Assembly: GCF_003149455.1 (NCBI RefSeq) | Contig: NZ_QFFK01000002.1 | Span: 558,001-622,000 of the forward strand | DNA: 64,000 bases | Origin: Chitinophaga deserti | GTDB taxonomy: Bacteria; Bacteroidota; Bacteroidia; Chitinophagales; Chitinophagaceae | Direction of reading: 5' to 3' | Shown here: in pieces, positions 42,739-51,957 of the stretch | Position numbering within the stretch: position 1 is the stretch's first letter | How the letters are laid out: each line of letters starts with the position of its first letter | The notes under the pieces: model-generated | Told to the model about the DNA's origin: nothing | Database searches by the model: none | Seen by the model: only the letters and a program-made list of their open reading frames with translations | Position numbers and translations under genes: made by a program

Positions 42739-44784
42739 ATGGAAAAAGGAGGCAATAATAACTATAGCAAGGGACCGGATAAGACACCCAAGAAAGGACC
42801 AAAGTTCAATATCTACTGGGTTTATGCCTTTATAGGCATAGCTCTGCTGGCCATGAATTTTGTACTGCCGTTCTCCAGTCAGCCTAAAGAACTGACTGGG
42901 TTCAAGGAGTTTCAGCAGCGACTGCTCCGCACCGGAGATGTTGACAAGCTGGTGGTGGTGAATAAGGCCCTGGTAGAAGTTTATATCAAGAAAGAACGGC
43001 TGAACCAGCCTGATTATGCTGAAGTGGCTAAAGGCCGCCTCGGCGCCCAGAACCCCGGACCGCATTTTCAGTTCACCATAGGCAGTGTGGAAAGCTTCCA
43101 GAAAGAGCTGGACCGCGCTCAGGAAGGGATGCCCCTGGCAGACCAGATGAACGTATCCTATGTTCCACGTCAGAACTGGTTCGAGCCCCTGATGCAAATA
43201 CTACTTCCCATTCTGCTGCTTATCGGTATGTGGGTACTGCTCATGCGTAAAATGGGCGGTCCATCCGGCGGAAGCGGCGGTCCCGGTGGTATCTTCAACA
43301 TCGGCAAATCCAAAGCTACCCTGTTCGATAAAGGCACCCGTGTAAACATCACATTTAACGATGTTGCCGGCCTCGACGAAGCTAAAGTGGAGGTAATGGA
43401 AATCGTGGATTTCCTTAAGAACCCTAAGAAATACACCGCCCTCGGTGGTAAAATACCCAAAGGTGCCCTCCTCGTAGGCCCTCCCGGTACCGGTAAAACC
43501 CTCCTGGCTAAAGCCATGGCAGGCGAAGCGCAGGTACCCTTCTTCTCCATGTCCGGTTCCGATTTCGTGGAATTGTTTGTAGGTGTAGGTGCATCCCGTG
43601 TGCGCGACCTTTTCAAGCAAGCCCGCGAAAAAGCACCCTGTATCATCTTCATCGACGAAATCGATGCCATTGGCCGTGCCCGTGGTAAGAACGTAATGAT
43701 GTCGAACGACGAGCGTGAGAATACACTCAACCAGCTCCTCGTTGAAATGGATGGCTTCGGTACCGACAGCGGAATTATCATTCTGGCTGCCACTAACCGG
43801 CCCGACGTGCTGGACAGCGCCCTGCTGCGCCCCGGCCGTTTCGACCGCCAGATTTCTATCGACAAGCCCGACCTGTTTGGCCGTGAGCATATCTTCAACG
43901 TTCACCTGAAGCCTATTAAAACGTCGCCTAACCTCGACATTAAGAAGCTGGCTTCCATGACTCCCGGTTTTGCCGGTGCAGACATTGCCAACGTGTGTAA
44001 CGAAGCTGCCCTTATAGCAGCCCGTAAAGGGAAGAACGAAGTAGAGATGGAAGACTTCAACGATGCAATCGACCGTGTGATCGGCGGCCTCGAGAAGAAG
44101 AACAAAATCATCTCTCCCGAAGAGAAAGAAGTAATCGCCTACCACGAAGCCGGCCATGCCATCTGCGGTTGGTACCTTGAGCACGCTAACCCGCTTGTGA
44201 AAGTGACCATCGTACCCCGTGGCGTTGCTGCACTCGGATATGCGCAATACCTTCCGAAAGAGCAATATCTCTACAATACCGAACAACTGATGGACGATAT
44301 CTGTATGACCCTTGGCGGCCGTGCGGTAGAAGACATTGTGTTCGGCAAAATATCCACCGGCGCGCAAAACGACCTGCAGGTGATCACCCGTATGGCTTAT
44401 GCCATGGTGACCGTGTATGGTATGAACGAAAAAGTGGGTAACGTATCTTTCTACGATCCGAACAACGAACAAGCTTTCACCAAACCGTATTCTGAAGAAA
44501 CGGCGAAAATGATTGACGACGAGGTTCGCATACTGATCGACAAGGCTTACCAGCGCACCAAGGCACTGCTTACCGATAAGCTGCCCAACGTGAAACTGCT
44601 GGCGGAAGAACTGCTGAAGAAAGAAGTGTTGTACAAAGACGATCTGGAGCGCCTCATTGGCAAGCGCCCTTACGATACTCATAAAGAACACATCCCTACC
44701 AAAGCAGGTATTGGTGTAGAAGGCGTTCACCCGTCAGATATCATCAATCCTTCTCCGGCTAACGTAACAACAGAACAGGACTAA
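42739..44784 (+). CDS. ftsH: ATP-dependent zinc metalloprotease FtsH
   Basis: The 681-residue membrane-bound AAA+ protease degrades membrane and regulatory proteins. It has two membrane segments (about 25-42 and 150-168) around a periplasmic domain, Walker A GPPGTGKT (247-254), Walker [12 protein letters not shown], the second-region arginines in RPGRFDRQI, and the zinc site HEAGH (469-473). The C-terminus is acidic and disordered. ATG at 42739 follows AAAGGAG-like sequence and gives the usual short N-terminus; an extension to 42637 would overlap rsfS. The LUD gene follows after 6 bases. Confidence 0.98.
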   Translation: MEKGGNNNYSKGPDKTPKKGPKFNIYWVYAFIGIALLAMNFVLPFSSQPKELTGFKEFQQRLLRTGDVDKLVVVNKALVEVYIKKERLNQPDYAEVAKGRLGAQNPGPHFQFTIGSVESFQKELDRAQEGMPLADQMNVSYVPRQNWFEPLMQILLPILLLIGMWVLLMRKMGGPSGGSGGPGGIFNIGKSKATLFDKGTRVNITFNDVAGLDEAKVEVMEIVDFLKNPKKYTALGGKIPKGALLVGPPGTGKTLLAKAMAGEAQVPFFSMSGSDFVELFVGVGASRVRDLFKQAREKAPCIIFIDEIDAIGRARGKNVMMSNDERENTLNQLLVEMDGFGTDSGIIILAATNRPDVLDSALLRPGRFDRQISIDKPDLFGREHIFNVHLKPIKTSPNLDIKKLASMTPGFAGADIANVCNEAALIAARKGKNEVEMEDFNDAIDRVIGGLEKKNKIISPEEKEVIAYHEAGHAICGWYLEHANPLVKVTIVPRGVAALGYAQYLPKEQYLYNTEQLMDDICMTLGGRAVEDIVFGKISTGAQNDLQVITRMAYAMVTVYGMNEKVGNVSFYDPNNEQAFTKPYSEETAKMIDDEVRILIDKAYQRTKALLTDKLPNVKLLAEELLKKEVLYKDDLERLIGKRPYDTHKEHIPTKAGIGVEGVHPSDIINPSPANVTTEQD

Positions 44785-44790
44785 GGCACC

Positions 44791-45426
44791 ATGAAAGTAT
44801 CTCCAGCCAAAGAAAACATCCTGAAAAGGGTCCGCAACGCGCTCAGCCAGCCCGTGCAGCTCCCGTTCCCTCACGCGGAAGGTAACAACTCCGTGTTTGA
44901 AACGGCGCATGATGGTCTCGAGCTGAAGTTTGCGGAAGAGTTTTCAAAACTGCAGGGCAAATTCATCTTCTGCTCCTCCCGTGAGGAACTGGCAGACAAT
45001 CTCCAGTCTCTTGTGGAAAACAAGGAATGGACGCATGTACAATGCAAAACTCCTGCTATAGAGGCTATCCTGAAGCCGTTTAATCCTGCCTTCCTCAATG
45101 TGGGAAATATGGAGGCTATGGATGCTGCGATTACCGATTGTGAGCTGCTTGTAGCCCGCACCGGTTCCATCGTAATGAGTGCAGCGCAACCTTCAGGGCG
45201 TGCACTGCCCGTTTTCGCACCCATACATCTCGTGGTGGCATTCACCCACCAGCTGGTGTTCGATGTGAAAGATGGTATTCAGCGTCTGAAAGAGAAATAC
45301 CAGGGAAATCTTCCCTCCATGATCTCTTTCGCCACCGGCCCTAGCCGTACCGCCGATATCGAGAAAACACTCGTAGTTGGCGTGCATGGCCCCAAGGAAG
45401 TGTATGTTTTCCTGCTGGATGAGTAA
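44791..45426 (+). CDS. LUD-domain protein (LutC/YkgG family)
   Basis: The 211-residue protein has the LUD fold pattern: AKENILKRVRNAL at the start, the central ISDCEL-like segment (AAITDCELLVARTGSIVMSA), VFAPIHLVVA, SMISFATGPSRTADIEKTLV and GVHGPKEVYVFLLDE. LutC acts with LutA and LutB in lactate oxidation, but neither partner gene is here. Stand-alone LUD proteins behind ftsH may do something else. It starts 6 bases after ftsH, so the two are cotranscribed. Confidence 0.88.
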   Translation: MKVSPAKENILKRVRNALSQPVQLPFPHAEGNNSVFETAHDGLELKFAEEFSKLQGKFIFCSSREELADNLQSLVENKEWTHVQCKTPAIEAILKPFNPAFLNVGNMEAMDAAITDCELLVARTGSIVMSAAQPSGRALPVFAPIHLVVAFTHQLVFDVKDGIQRLKEKYQGNLPSMISFATGPSRTADIEKTLVVGVHGPKEVYVFLLDE

Positions 45427-45454
45427 CTACTTCAATTACAACAAATAACGATAC

Positions 45455-45496
45455 ATGTAAAATGCAAAAGGAATTCATCACTTTTGCATTTTACAT
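45455..45496. promoter_or_regulatory. Perfect 16-bp inverted repeat in the lpxH leader
   Basis: ATGTAAAATGCAAAAG (45455-45470) and CTTTTGCATTTTACAT (45481-45496) form a perfect AT-rich hairpin with a 10-base loop. It ends 13 bases before the lpxH ATG, and no T tract follows. It could be an operator, a translation-control hairpin or an atypical terminator of the ftsH operon. Confidence 0.6.
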
Positions 45497-45509
45497 TTCA
45501 TAAAGAACC

Positions 45510-46280
45510 ATGAACATCCATCTGCCACCTGGCAAACGTGTATATTTCGCATCAGATTTTCACCTCGGCGCTCCCGATATGGCCCGCAGCCGCCAGCGCG
45601 AAAAACTTGTAGTACAGTGGCTTGATGAAGCTGCTAAAGATGCGCAGCACATTTTCCTCGTGGGCGACCTGTTCGATTTCTGGTTCGAGTACAAACATGT
45701 AATCCCCAAAGGCTACACCCGCCTCCTCGGCAAGCTCGCAGAACTGCGGGATAAAGGCATCGGAATCACCGTATTCATCGGTAACCATGATATGTGGATG
45801 GATGGCTATTTCGAAGAAGAGCTGGAAATCCCTGTTTACTTCGAGCCAAGGCAGTACGAGATCGGGGGTAAGAAATTCTATATCGGGCATGGCGACGGGC
45901 TGGGGCCTGGCGATCATGGATATAAATTCCTGAAAAAGATCTTCCGCAATCCCGTTTGCCGCTTTTTGTTTTCTTGCATCCCACCCAACTGGGGTATTTC
46001 CATGGCTAACTTCTGGAGCCGCAAGAGCCGGGCAGCTACCGGCGAAAAGCTGGAAACTTTCCTCGGTGATAACGAGGAATGGCTGGCAATCTATTCCAAA
46101 GAAATTCTACAGAAAGAACATTTCGATTTCTTCATCTTCGGCCACCGCCACCTTCCCCTTGATCTCAAAGTGGGAGAGCATACGCGCTACATCAACCTGG
46201 GCGACTGGCTGAATTACAATTCCTACGCCGTTTTCGACGGCAATACTACAGAACTGAAATATTATAAGGCAGAGGCTTAA
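45510..46280 (+). CDS. lpxH: UDP-2,3-diacylglucosamine diphosphatase
   Basis: LpxH hydrolyses UDP-2,3-diacylglucosamine to lipid X in lipid A synthesis. The 256-residue calcineurin-like phosphoesterase has all metal motifs: SDFHLG, GDLFDFWFEY, GNHDMW, GHGDGLGPGD and FGHRHLP, plus the lid region with PNWGISMANFWSRKSR. ATG at 45510 follows the hairpin at 45455-45496. The stop overlaps the convergent recO stop by 4 bases. Confidence 0.94.
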   Translation: MNIHLPPGKRVYFASDFHLGAPDMARSRQREKLVVQWLDEAAKDAQHIFLVGDLFDFWFEYKHVIPKGYTRLLGKLAELRDKGIGITVFIGNHDMWMDGYFEEELEIPVYFEPRQYEIGGKKFYIGHGDGLGPGDHGYKFLKKIFRNPVCRFLFSCIPPNWGISMANFWSRKSRAATGEKLETFLGDNEEWLAIYSKEILQKEHFDFFIFGHRHLPLDLKVGEHTRYINLGDWLNYNSYAVFDGNTTELKYYKAEA

Positions 46281-47011
46281 CCTAGTATCTCGTGCAGGAT
46301 GGGTGGGCTTTGCAGTTCCTTGAAATCGGGGAGGTGCAGCTTGTAGAAGTCCAGGTACGCGTATAGCAGGTTACGCCGGCGTTCCTTGTTCATGAGCACA
46401 TGCTCCAGATCAGGGATGTGATGTATACTTTGCAGTTTATCTGTCAGTTCACTGTTGGTTTCATCGAGGTAATTGGTGTGATGCGGAGGGAGGTCTACAT
46501 ACGTACCTTCCGCCAGATCAAGGTAAGGCGTGTACTCAGAGTAATGTCCCCCAAAATGGAAACCCAGATGGGCGGCGAAGCGCAAGGTAAAATAGAGTGG
46601 GAGATTGGCTGCCACAGCCGTATTCTCCGTATCGAGTGCACGGAAAACCTTTTCCGTAAAGTGATACAGTTCCGGGTCCGGCTCCGGTTGCTTCAGCGAT
46701 TTCTGCAAAAGTTCTATGAGATACAATGCTACCGTGTTCTTCACGATATTGACGTGCATCGTTGTGTAGATATGCCCCGGTTTGAATTCCGAAATACGCT
46801 GGATATTCTTTTGTTCGTGATGATAGACAACAAGGTCCAGGATATTCCCGGGTTGCAGGATATTGCCCTTTGCCGCTTTGGGCCGTGCGGAACGTACGCC
46901 GTTAACGATATACGACTGGATTCCGAAGAGTTCGGTGAAGATACTCAGGATCACGCTGGTGTCGCCATATTTAACGGAGCGGAGCACGATGCCCGGTGTT
47001 TTGTGCAGCAT
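46277..47011 (-). CDS. recO: DNA repair protein RecO
   Basis: The 244-residue protein has the N-terminal OB domain (TPGIVLRSVKYGDTSVILSIFT), the helical middle and a C-terminal region as in Bacteroidota RecO (LRRFEL-type motif weak; no clear zinc-binding cysteines). RecO loads RecA onto SSB-coated DNA with RecR. The gene starts 17 bases after the stop of the PorZ-like gene, on the same strand, so they are probably cotranscribed. Confidence 0.92.
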   Translation of the reverse strand: MLHKTPGIVLRSVKYGDTSVILSIFTELFGIQSYIVNGVRSARPKAAKGNILQPGNILDLVVYHHEQKNIQRISEFKPGHIYTTMHVNIVKNTVALYLIELLQKSLKQPEPDPELYHFTEKVFRALDTENTAVAANLPLYFTLRFAAHLGFHFGGHYSEYTPYLDLAEGTYVDLPPHHTNYLDETNSELTDKLQSIHHIPDLEHVLMNKERRRNLLYAYLDFYKLHLPDFKELQSPPILHEILG

Positions 47012-47028
47012 GTAGCAAAAATCGGTTA

Positions 47029-49221
47029 TCAGCGGATAAATACCAGCTTCGTCACGATTTTTTCCTTGCCGGTTTCATCACTTGCCAATATGAGATAAAT
47101 CCCACTTTGTGGACGGAAGCCTGTGTAATCCCGCCCGTTCCACGTAGCCTGGCCGCCTCTGGCCCTTGTTTGATACACCAGCTTCCCGCTTACATCCGTA
47201 ATTTTCACATACGCGTCCCGTACAAGACCGCGGATAGCGATCACCCCGTCGTACCCGGAAGGTACGGGGTTGGGGAATACCAGCGCCCCGGGCTCCTGAG
47301 TGTCTGTACCTTCTGTTGCATCTCCCCGCCAGGAAACAAGTCCCGCTGCCGTGGCGAAGAACACTTCTCCCGTTACGGGATCAATGGCAATATGGTGGAT
47401 GGTATTGTGGGGAATCGGGCTATTGCCGGTATGGAAATGCTGCAGGATCCGGCTTCCGTTTTCACTGATGAGCCAGGCACCGTTGCGGGTACCGGCCCAT
47501 TTACGGTTGGCGCCGTCTGTTACCAATGAAAGTACGTGCTCATTCTGGAAAAGATAACCTGCAAAATTATCGTTGCGCACCACCGGGAGCCATGCTTCAC
47601 ATGACCCTGCAGAGAAGATTTCCGGGGCGCATTGTATCACTCCTATACCGCGGGCGGTACCGATCCAGATCCACCCGTCACGGTCTTTGGTAAGACAGTA
47701 AACCTGGGAAGAGGGAAGGTTCCCGCGGCCGGAGCCTGCCAGAAGTTGCTTCCAGCGGTCGTCCCGGTTGTCCTGTACAGAAGTGCCATGATGCATTACC
47801 AGTATACCGCCACCCTGAGGGGAAATGATCCATTTCTGGTCGAGATCGTCGATCAGTATTTGTGAAACTGCATTATTAAGGAGGGAGAATGGGGCGTTGA
47901 AGGCTGTCCAGCTCCCTTCTTTACTTTTTACCAGCAACTGCTGTTGGGAAGCCCCGAAGGCGGAAGCCCAGAGGTTACCGGCAGCATCGGCTGCAAGGCC
48001 CGCGATGCGTTCGCGGCCAAATGGGCGTTCCTGAAGTGGGGGTGTGCCTTCGCGGAAGGTGAATAACCCGCCTCCATAAGACCCTGCGTATATGGCGCCA
48101 TTTCCTGCGGCTAGGGCTATGGCATCGGGCAAGGGTGTTCCTGAGGTAAACCATTCCCCTTCGCGGAATATGGAAAGCGGGGAATTGTTCCCGGAAGGCA
48201 GCCAGTTTTCATTGACGCCTCCTGCAGCGGCCCAGAGTGTATTGTTGGAGATAAGCATCCCACCGGTTATAGTCCCTGAAGGAGCGTCCGGGGTGAGGTT
48301 GGAGTAAGTGCCGTTTTGATGAAAGATGAGGCCGTTCTGGCGATCGGTCAACCAAAGGCCGTCTGTTGTTTCTGCTGCACCTGTTGGCGAGGAAAGGAGT
48401 GTATTATCGAAAATTGTTTCCCCATCGTTCCGGAGACGGAGCACTTTGCCGGGGAGCCCTGCAAAAAGTGCGTTTGGAGAACCTTGCAGGAAAGTGATTG
48501 GGCCGCGGTCATGGACCCATTTTTCCCAGCCGGCACCCTGAAGGCGAAAGATGGTATCGGCTACCCGGGCGGCCAGCGTAGTGCCTGAGGCTGCCAGCGA
48601 TAATATGGAGCCTGGTAATGGAGGCGTCGGTTTCCAGTAACCCGGGTCGGCCAGGTTGGGAGCATTTAAAGGAGCGCGGAAAATGCCTTGCGGGGTGGCG
48701 GCAAAAATATCCGGTCCTTGAATAGCTGCAGTGGAAACGGGGTGCCCCGGCGTCCAGGTATCGGTGATCCGGTGGTTACGCAAGTCCAGTACAATGATGC
48801 CGTCAGTCAAAGGAATAAGCGCTCTGTCGCCGGTTATGATCACAGTACCGGCCGCCTTATCAGGATTTCCGGGGCGCTGTAATACATCGGGGATATTGAT
48901 GACGCGGCCTTTAGAAAGAAGGTCGATATTCCCGTTCCGGTATGTAATTACCAGCGTCTCAGTTCCGACATGCCAGCCCATGGCAGCTATGCCCGCATCG
49001 TGCAGGCCCGTGGCTTTGCCATAACGGGTGATGGCATGTTCACCAGAGGAAACTGAGAACAGCCCCTGCTGTGTGGTGTAAAAAACTCCGTCGCGCCCAA
49101 TTGTCACTCCAAGGGCTGGTTTTGCGGGAAAATGTTCCCGCCATTGGCCAATCGGAATGTTTTGCGACCTCAATCCATTGGAAATGAGAAGTAAGCAGCA
49201 TATTAACCAGGTGCGGAACAT
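47029..49221 (-). CDS. porZ: PorZ-like T9SS-associated beta-propeller protein with type A sorting domain
   Basis: The 730-residue protein has a signal peptide (MFRTWLICCLLLISNGLRSQ), two beta-propeller-like repeat regions (short repeats such as DGIIVLDLRNHRI, AGNLWASAFG, DGWIWIGTARGIGV), and a C-terminal T9SS type A sorting domain (FPNPVPSGYDGVIAIRG ... GIYLILASDETGKEKIV ... KLVFIR). This is the layout of PorZ, which delivers anionic lipopolysaccharide to the T9SS attachment complex in Porphyromonas gingivalis. The gldKLMN operon in the same window supports an active T9SS. The symbol is by architecture, so another propeller protein is possible. Confidence 0.78.
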   Translation of the reverse strand: MFRTWLICCLLLISNGLRSQNIPIGQWREHFPAKPALGVTIGRDGVFYTTQQGLFSVSSGEHAITRYGKATGLHDAGIAAMGWHVGTETLVITYRNGNIDLLSKGRVINIPDVLQRPGNPDKAAGTVIITGDRALIPLTDGIIVLDLRNHRITDTWTPGHPVSTAAIQGPDIFAATPQGIFRAPLNAPNLADPGYWKPTPPLPGSILSLAASGTTLAARVADTIFRLQGAGWEKWVHDRGPITFLQGSPNALFAGLPGKVLRLRNDGETIFDNTLLSSPTGAAETTDGLWLTDRQNGLIFHQNGTYSNLTPDAPSGTITGGMLISNNTLWAAAGGVNENWLPSGNNSPLSIFREGEWFTSGTPLPDAIALAAGNGAIYAGSYGGGLFTFREGTPPLQERPFGRERIAGLAADAAGNLWASAFGASQQQLLVKSKEGSWTAFNAPFSLLNNAVSQILIDDLDQKWIISPQGGGILVMHHGTSVQDNRDDRWKQLLAGSGRGNLPSSQVYCLTKDRDGWIWIGTARGIGVIQCAPEIFSAGSCEAWLPVVRNDNFAGYLFQNEHVLSLVTDGANRKWAGTRNGAWLISENGSRILQHFHTGNSPIPHNTIHHIAIDPVTGEVFFATAAGLVSWRGDATEGTDTQEPGALVFPNPVPSGYDGVIAIRGLVRDAYVKITDVSGKLVYQTRARGGQATWNGRDYTGFRPQSGIYLILASDETGKEKIVTKLVFIR

Positions 49222-49310
49222 ATTTCAAAAGTAACAATTATGGATTATCTCATATGCATTAATCGCCATGAATGGTTACCTTTATGGCCTTTAACCAATC
49301 AAGAATATCT

Positions 49311-51713
49311 ATGTGGCAGCGCCTGGCAGCTTTTGTTTTGAAATTCCGTTTGTGGCTACTGGCTTTGTTATTTCTGGGAACGGGCATCATGGCTTATTTC
49401 GCGAGCAGGGTAGAGCTCTCTTATGAGTTTACCGGCGCTATACCGCGTGATAATCCCAAGTGGCTCGTTTATCAGCAGTTCAAGCAACAGTTCGGGGAAG
49501 ACGGCAATATGATGGTTATCGGGATTGAAACCGATAAGCTTTTCCAGCTGGAATTCTTCCGCGATTATGTAGCCTTAAACGATGCGCTGCGGAAGGTGCC
49601 TGCCGTTGAAAATACACTCAGCATCCCGGTGGCCGTCAATCTCGTGAAAGACGACAGTTCCCAGAAGCTGAAAGCGATGCCTTTGTTCCAGCCACTACCG
49701 CAAACCCAGGCGGAGCTGGATAGTCTTTCCAAAGTATTCTATTCATTGCCTTTCTATAAAGGACTCCTGTATAGTGCTGACGCCAATGCTTATCTCCTGG
49801 CGGTGCATATCAACAAAGAAATCCTTAATTCCAAGAAGCGCATCGAAGTGGTGCAGGCTATTCAGCAGATATCGGAAGAGTTCGGGAAAAAGCACCAGCT
49901 GGATGTAAAAATGAGCGGGCTGCCCATGATCCGGACTATCATGGCTACGAAAGTGGCGGATGAGCTGAAGATGTTCCTGAAGATATCTTTTGTATTAACA
50001 GCACTGATCCTCCTGCTGTTTTTCCGTTCATTCAGTGCTGTACTCATGAGCATGATTGTAGTGGCGATAGGTGTAATCTGGAGTGTGGGTACCATTGTAC
50101 TGTGCGGTTATAAAATTACACTGCTGACGGGTTTGATACCTCCGCTGATAGTGGTAATCGGTATCCCCAACTGCGTGTATTTCCTCAATAAATACCATAC
50201 GGAATACGCTGTTTATGGCGATAAAATGAAATCGCTGGTGCGGATGGTGCAGCGCATGGGTATTGTGACCCTTTTCACCAACCTCACTGCGGCTATTGGT
50301 TTCGGGGTGTTTTACTTTACAAATTCCGAAATCCTGAAACAGTTTGGGGTAGTTGCGGGAGTGAATATCATGCTCATCTTCCTCATTTCGTTTATTTTCC
50401 TCCCATCGGTACTGAGCTACCTGCCACCGCCTAAAACGAAGCATACCAGCTATCTTGATAATAAAGTATGCCGTTGGGTGCTGGACCTGCTGAACCGCCT
50501 TGTGTTCAACTATCGTCCGTGGGTATACGCATTTACCGTTATAATGGTGGTGCTGGCTGTTGTGGGAATGATGCGCCTTCGGCCCGTGGGTTTTATAGTA
50601 GATGATATCCCGAAAGAAGATAAGCTGTATAAAGACCTGAAGTTTTTTGAAAAACGCTTCAAAGGTGTAATGCCCCTTGAAATAGCGGTAGACACGAAAA
50701 AGAAGAACGGTGTGGTGAATCTCCGCACACTGGAAAAGCTGGATGAACTGGGTAAAATTATTGCTGAACAGCCGGCATTTGCCCGTCCGCTTTCGGTAGC
50801 TGAAGGGATCAAATTCGCGAAACAGGCGTATTATAATGGCGACAGCCTCAACTATGCTGTGCCTAATCAGTTCGACATTGGATTCCTTGCGCCTTACCTG
50901 CGTATGAAAGGCGGGGCGGATAAATCAGTGTTTACGCAACTGGTATCATCGTTTATGGACAGTACGCGCCAGGTGGCACGCATGAGTGTGAATATGGCTG
51001 ATGTGGGCTCAGTGGAGCTGCCGCGCCTGCTCGATTCTCTGCGCCCCCGGGTTAATGAGATTTTCGACACGGCGCAGTATAATGTGACGATAACAGGTTC
51101 CAGTATAATATTCCTGGAAGGCAGCCGGTTCATCATCAACGGACTGGCGGAAAGTATTGTACTGGCATTTGTGCTGATCATATTCTGTATGCTTTACCTG
51201 TTCCGCAGCTGGCGGATGCTGATTATTTCGCTGGTACCTAACATTATACCCCTGCTGGTGACAGCTGGTGTAATGGGCTGGATGGATATCGCTATCAAGC
51301 CGTCGACAGTTTTGGTGTTCAGTATTGCGCTGGGCATTGCGATTGATGTGACGATCCGGTTCCTGGTGAATTTCAAGCAGGAGCTGCCGCTGAATAATTA
51401 CGACATTTCTGCTACTGTAAAGCATACCATCAATGATACGGGTTTGAGTATAATTTACACATCCCTGATTTTGTTTGCGGGCTTTATGATCTTCGCCTTT
51501 TCGGAGTTCCAGGGTACTAAGGCGCTGGGCTGGTTAACGAGCCTTACGCTGGTGATGGCAATGGTGACAAACCTGACTATATTGCCTGCAATGTTGCTGT
51601 GGATGGAGAAAGCGTTGCAGAAAAAAGCGAGAAAGAAGGAATTGTGGAATGGGCTGGATGATGAAGAGGATCTGGAGATGAAGGAAATCGGGCTGGATGA
51701 GGAGAAAGAATAA
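49311..51713 (+). CDS. RND/MMPL-family exporter with sterol-sensing-like domains
   Basis: The 800-residue protein has the RND topology: membrane segment 1 (about 10-30), a periplasmic loop, segments 2-6 (about 215-370), segment 7 (about 395-415), a second loop, and segments 8-12 (about 600-765). The C-terminus is charged. RND-type motifs GLIPPLIVVIGIPNCVYFLN and SIALGIAIDVTIRFLVNF mark the two repeats. The smaller size and sequence suggest the MMPL/hydrophobe exporter branch, which may move lipids. Starts at 49272 and 49284 are possible; 49311 is preferred because a -7-like TACCTTTA lies at 49277. Confidence 0.88.
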   Translation: MWQRLAAFVLKFRLWLLALLFLGTGIMAYFASRVELSYEFTGAIPRDNPKWLVYQQFKQQFGEDGNMMVIGIETDKLFQLEFFRDYVALNDALRKVPAVENTLSIPVAVNLVKDDSSQKLKAMPLFQPLPQTQAELDSLSKVFYSLPFYKGLLYSADANAYLLAVHINKEILNSKKRIEVVQAIQQISEEFGKKHQLDVKMSGLPMIRTIMATKVADELKMFLKISFVLTALILLLFFRSFSAVLMSMIVVAIGVIWSVGTIVLCGYKITLLTGLIPPLIVVIGIPNCVYFLNKYHTEYAVYGDKMKSLVRMVQRMGIVTLFTNLTAAIGFGVFYFTNSEILKQFGVVAGVNIMLIFLISFIFLPSVLSYLPPPKTKHTSYLDNKVCRWVLDLLNRLVFNYRPWVYAFTVIMVVLAVVGMMRLRPVGFIVDDIPKEDKLYKDLKFFEKRFKGVMPLEIAVDTKKKNGVVNLRTLEKLDELGKIIAEQPAFARPLSVAEGIKFAKQAYYNGDSLNYAVPNQFDIGFLAPYLRMKGGADKSVFTQLVSSFMDSTRQVARMSVNMADVGSVELPRLLDSLRPRVNEIFDTAQYNVTITGSSIIFLEGSRFIINGLAESIVLAFVLIIFCMLYLFRSWRMLIISLVPNIIPLLVTAGVMGWMDIAIKPSTVLVFSIALGIAIDVTIRFLVNFKQELPLNNYDISATVKHTINDTGLSIIYTSLILFAGFMIFAFSEFQGTKALGWLTSLTLVMAMVTNLTILPAMLLWMEKALQKKARKKELWNGLDDEEDLEMKEIGLDEEKE

Positions 51714-51957
51714 TTCGCTTATCACGTTTAATGACCGTTTAAAAAAATTCATATTAGCCGAACTAGATAAATATTTTATAATCTGTAAGGCAGTAAAATT
51801 AAACCCGTGGCTGTTTGTCACGGTTTTTTTGTTTACACAGAGTAAAATAATCTAGTGGGTAGCGTTCATCACGGGCAATTCGCCGTTTATAATAAAGCAT
51901 TATATATAGCGGAGAAAAAGTTAGAGGTTTAACATGCCATTTCTAACCTCTTAGTCC
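51714..51957. other. Intergenic region before the transposase-like gene
   Basis: It contains the terminator at 51803, an AT-rich stretch, and a 7-bp inverted repeat AGAGGTT (51923-51929) / AACCTCT (51945-51951) just upstream of the ATG at 51958. No inverted repeats flank the whole gene. Confidence 0.45.
51803..51831 (+). terminator. Terminator of the RND exporter gene
   Basis: An imperfect stem with CCGTG / CACGG arms and a 9-base loop is followed by a T7 tract. It lies 90 bases after the exporter stop. Confidence 0.65.

Noticed and set aside
43201..44730. A 509-codon frame antisense to ftsH
   Set aside because: FtsH is unambiguous here; the antisense product is low-complexity and rich in Phe, His and Val, as expected of a codon-bias shadow.
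44791..45426. lutABC lactate utilisation operon
   Set aside because: Only the LUD protein is present; no iron-sulfur LutA or LutB gene is adjacent, so an operon name is not justified.
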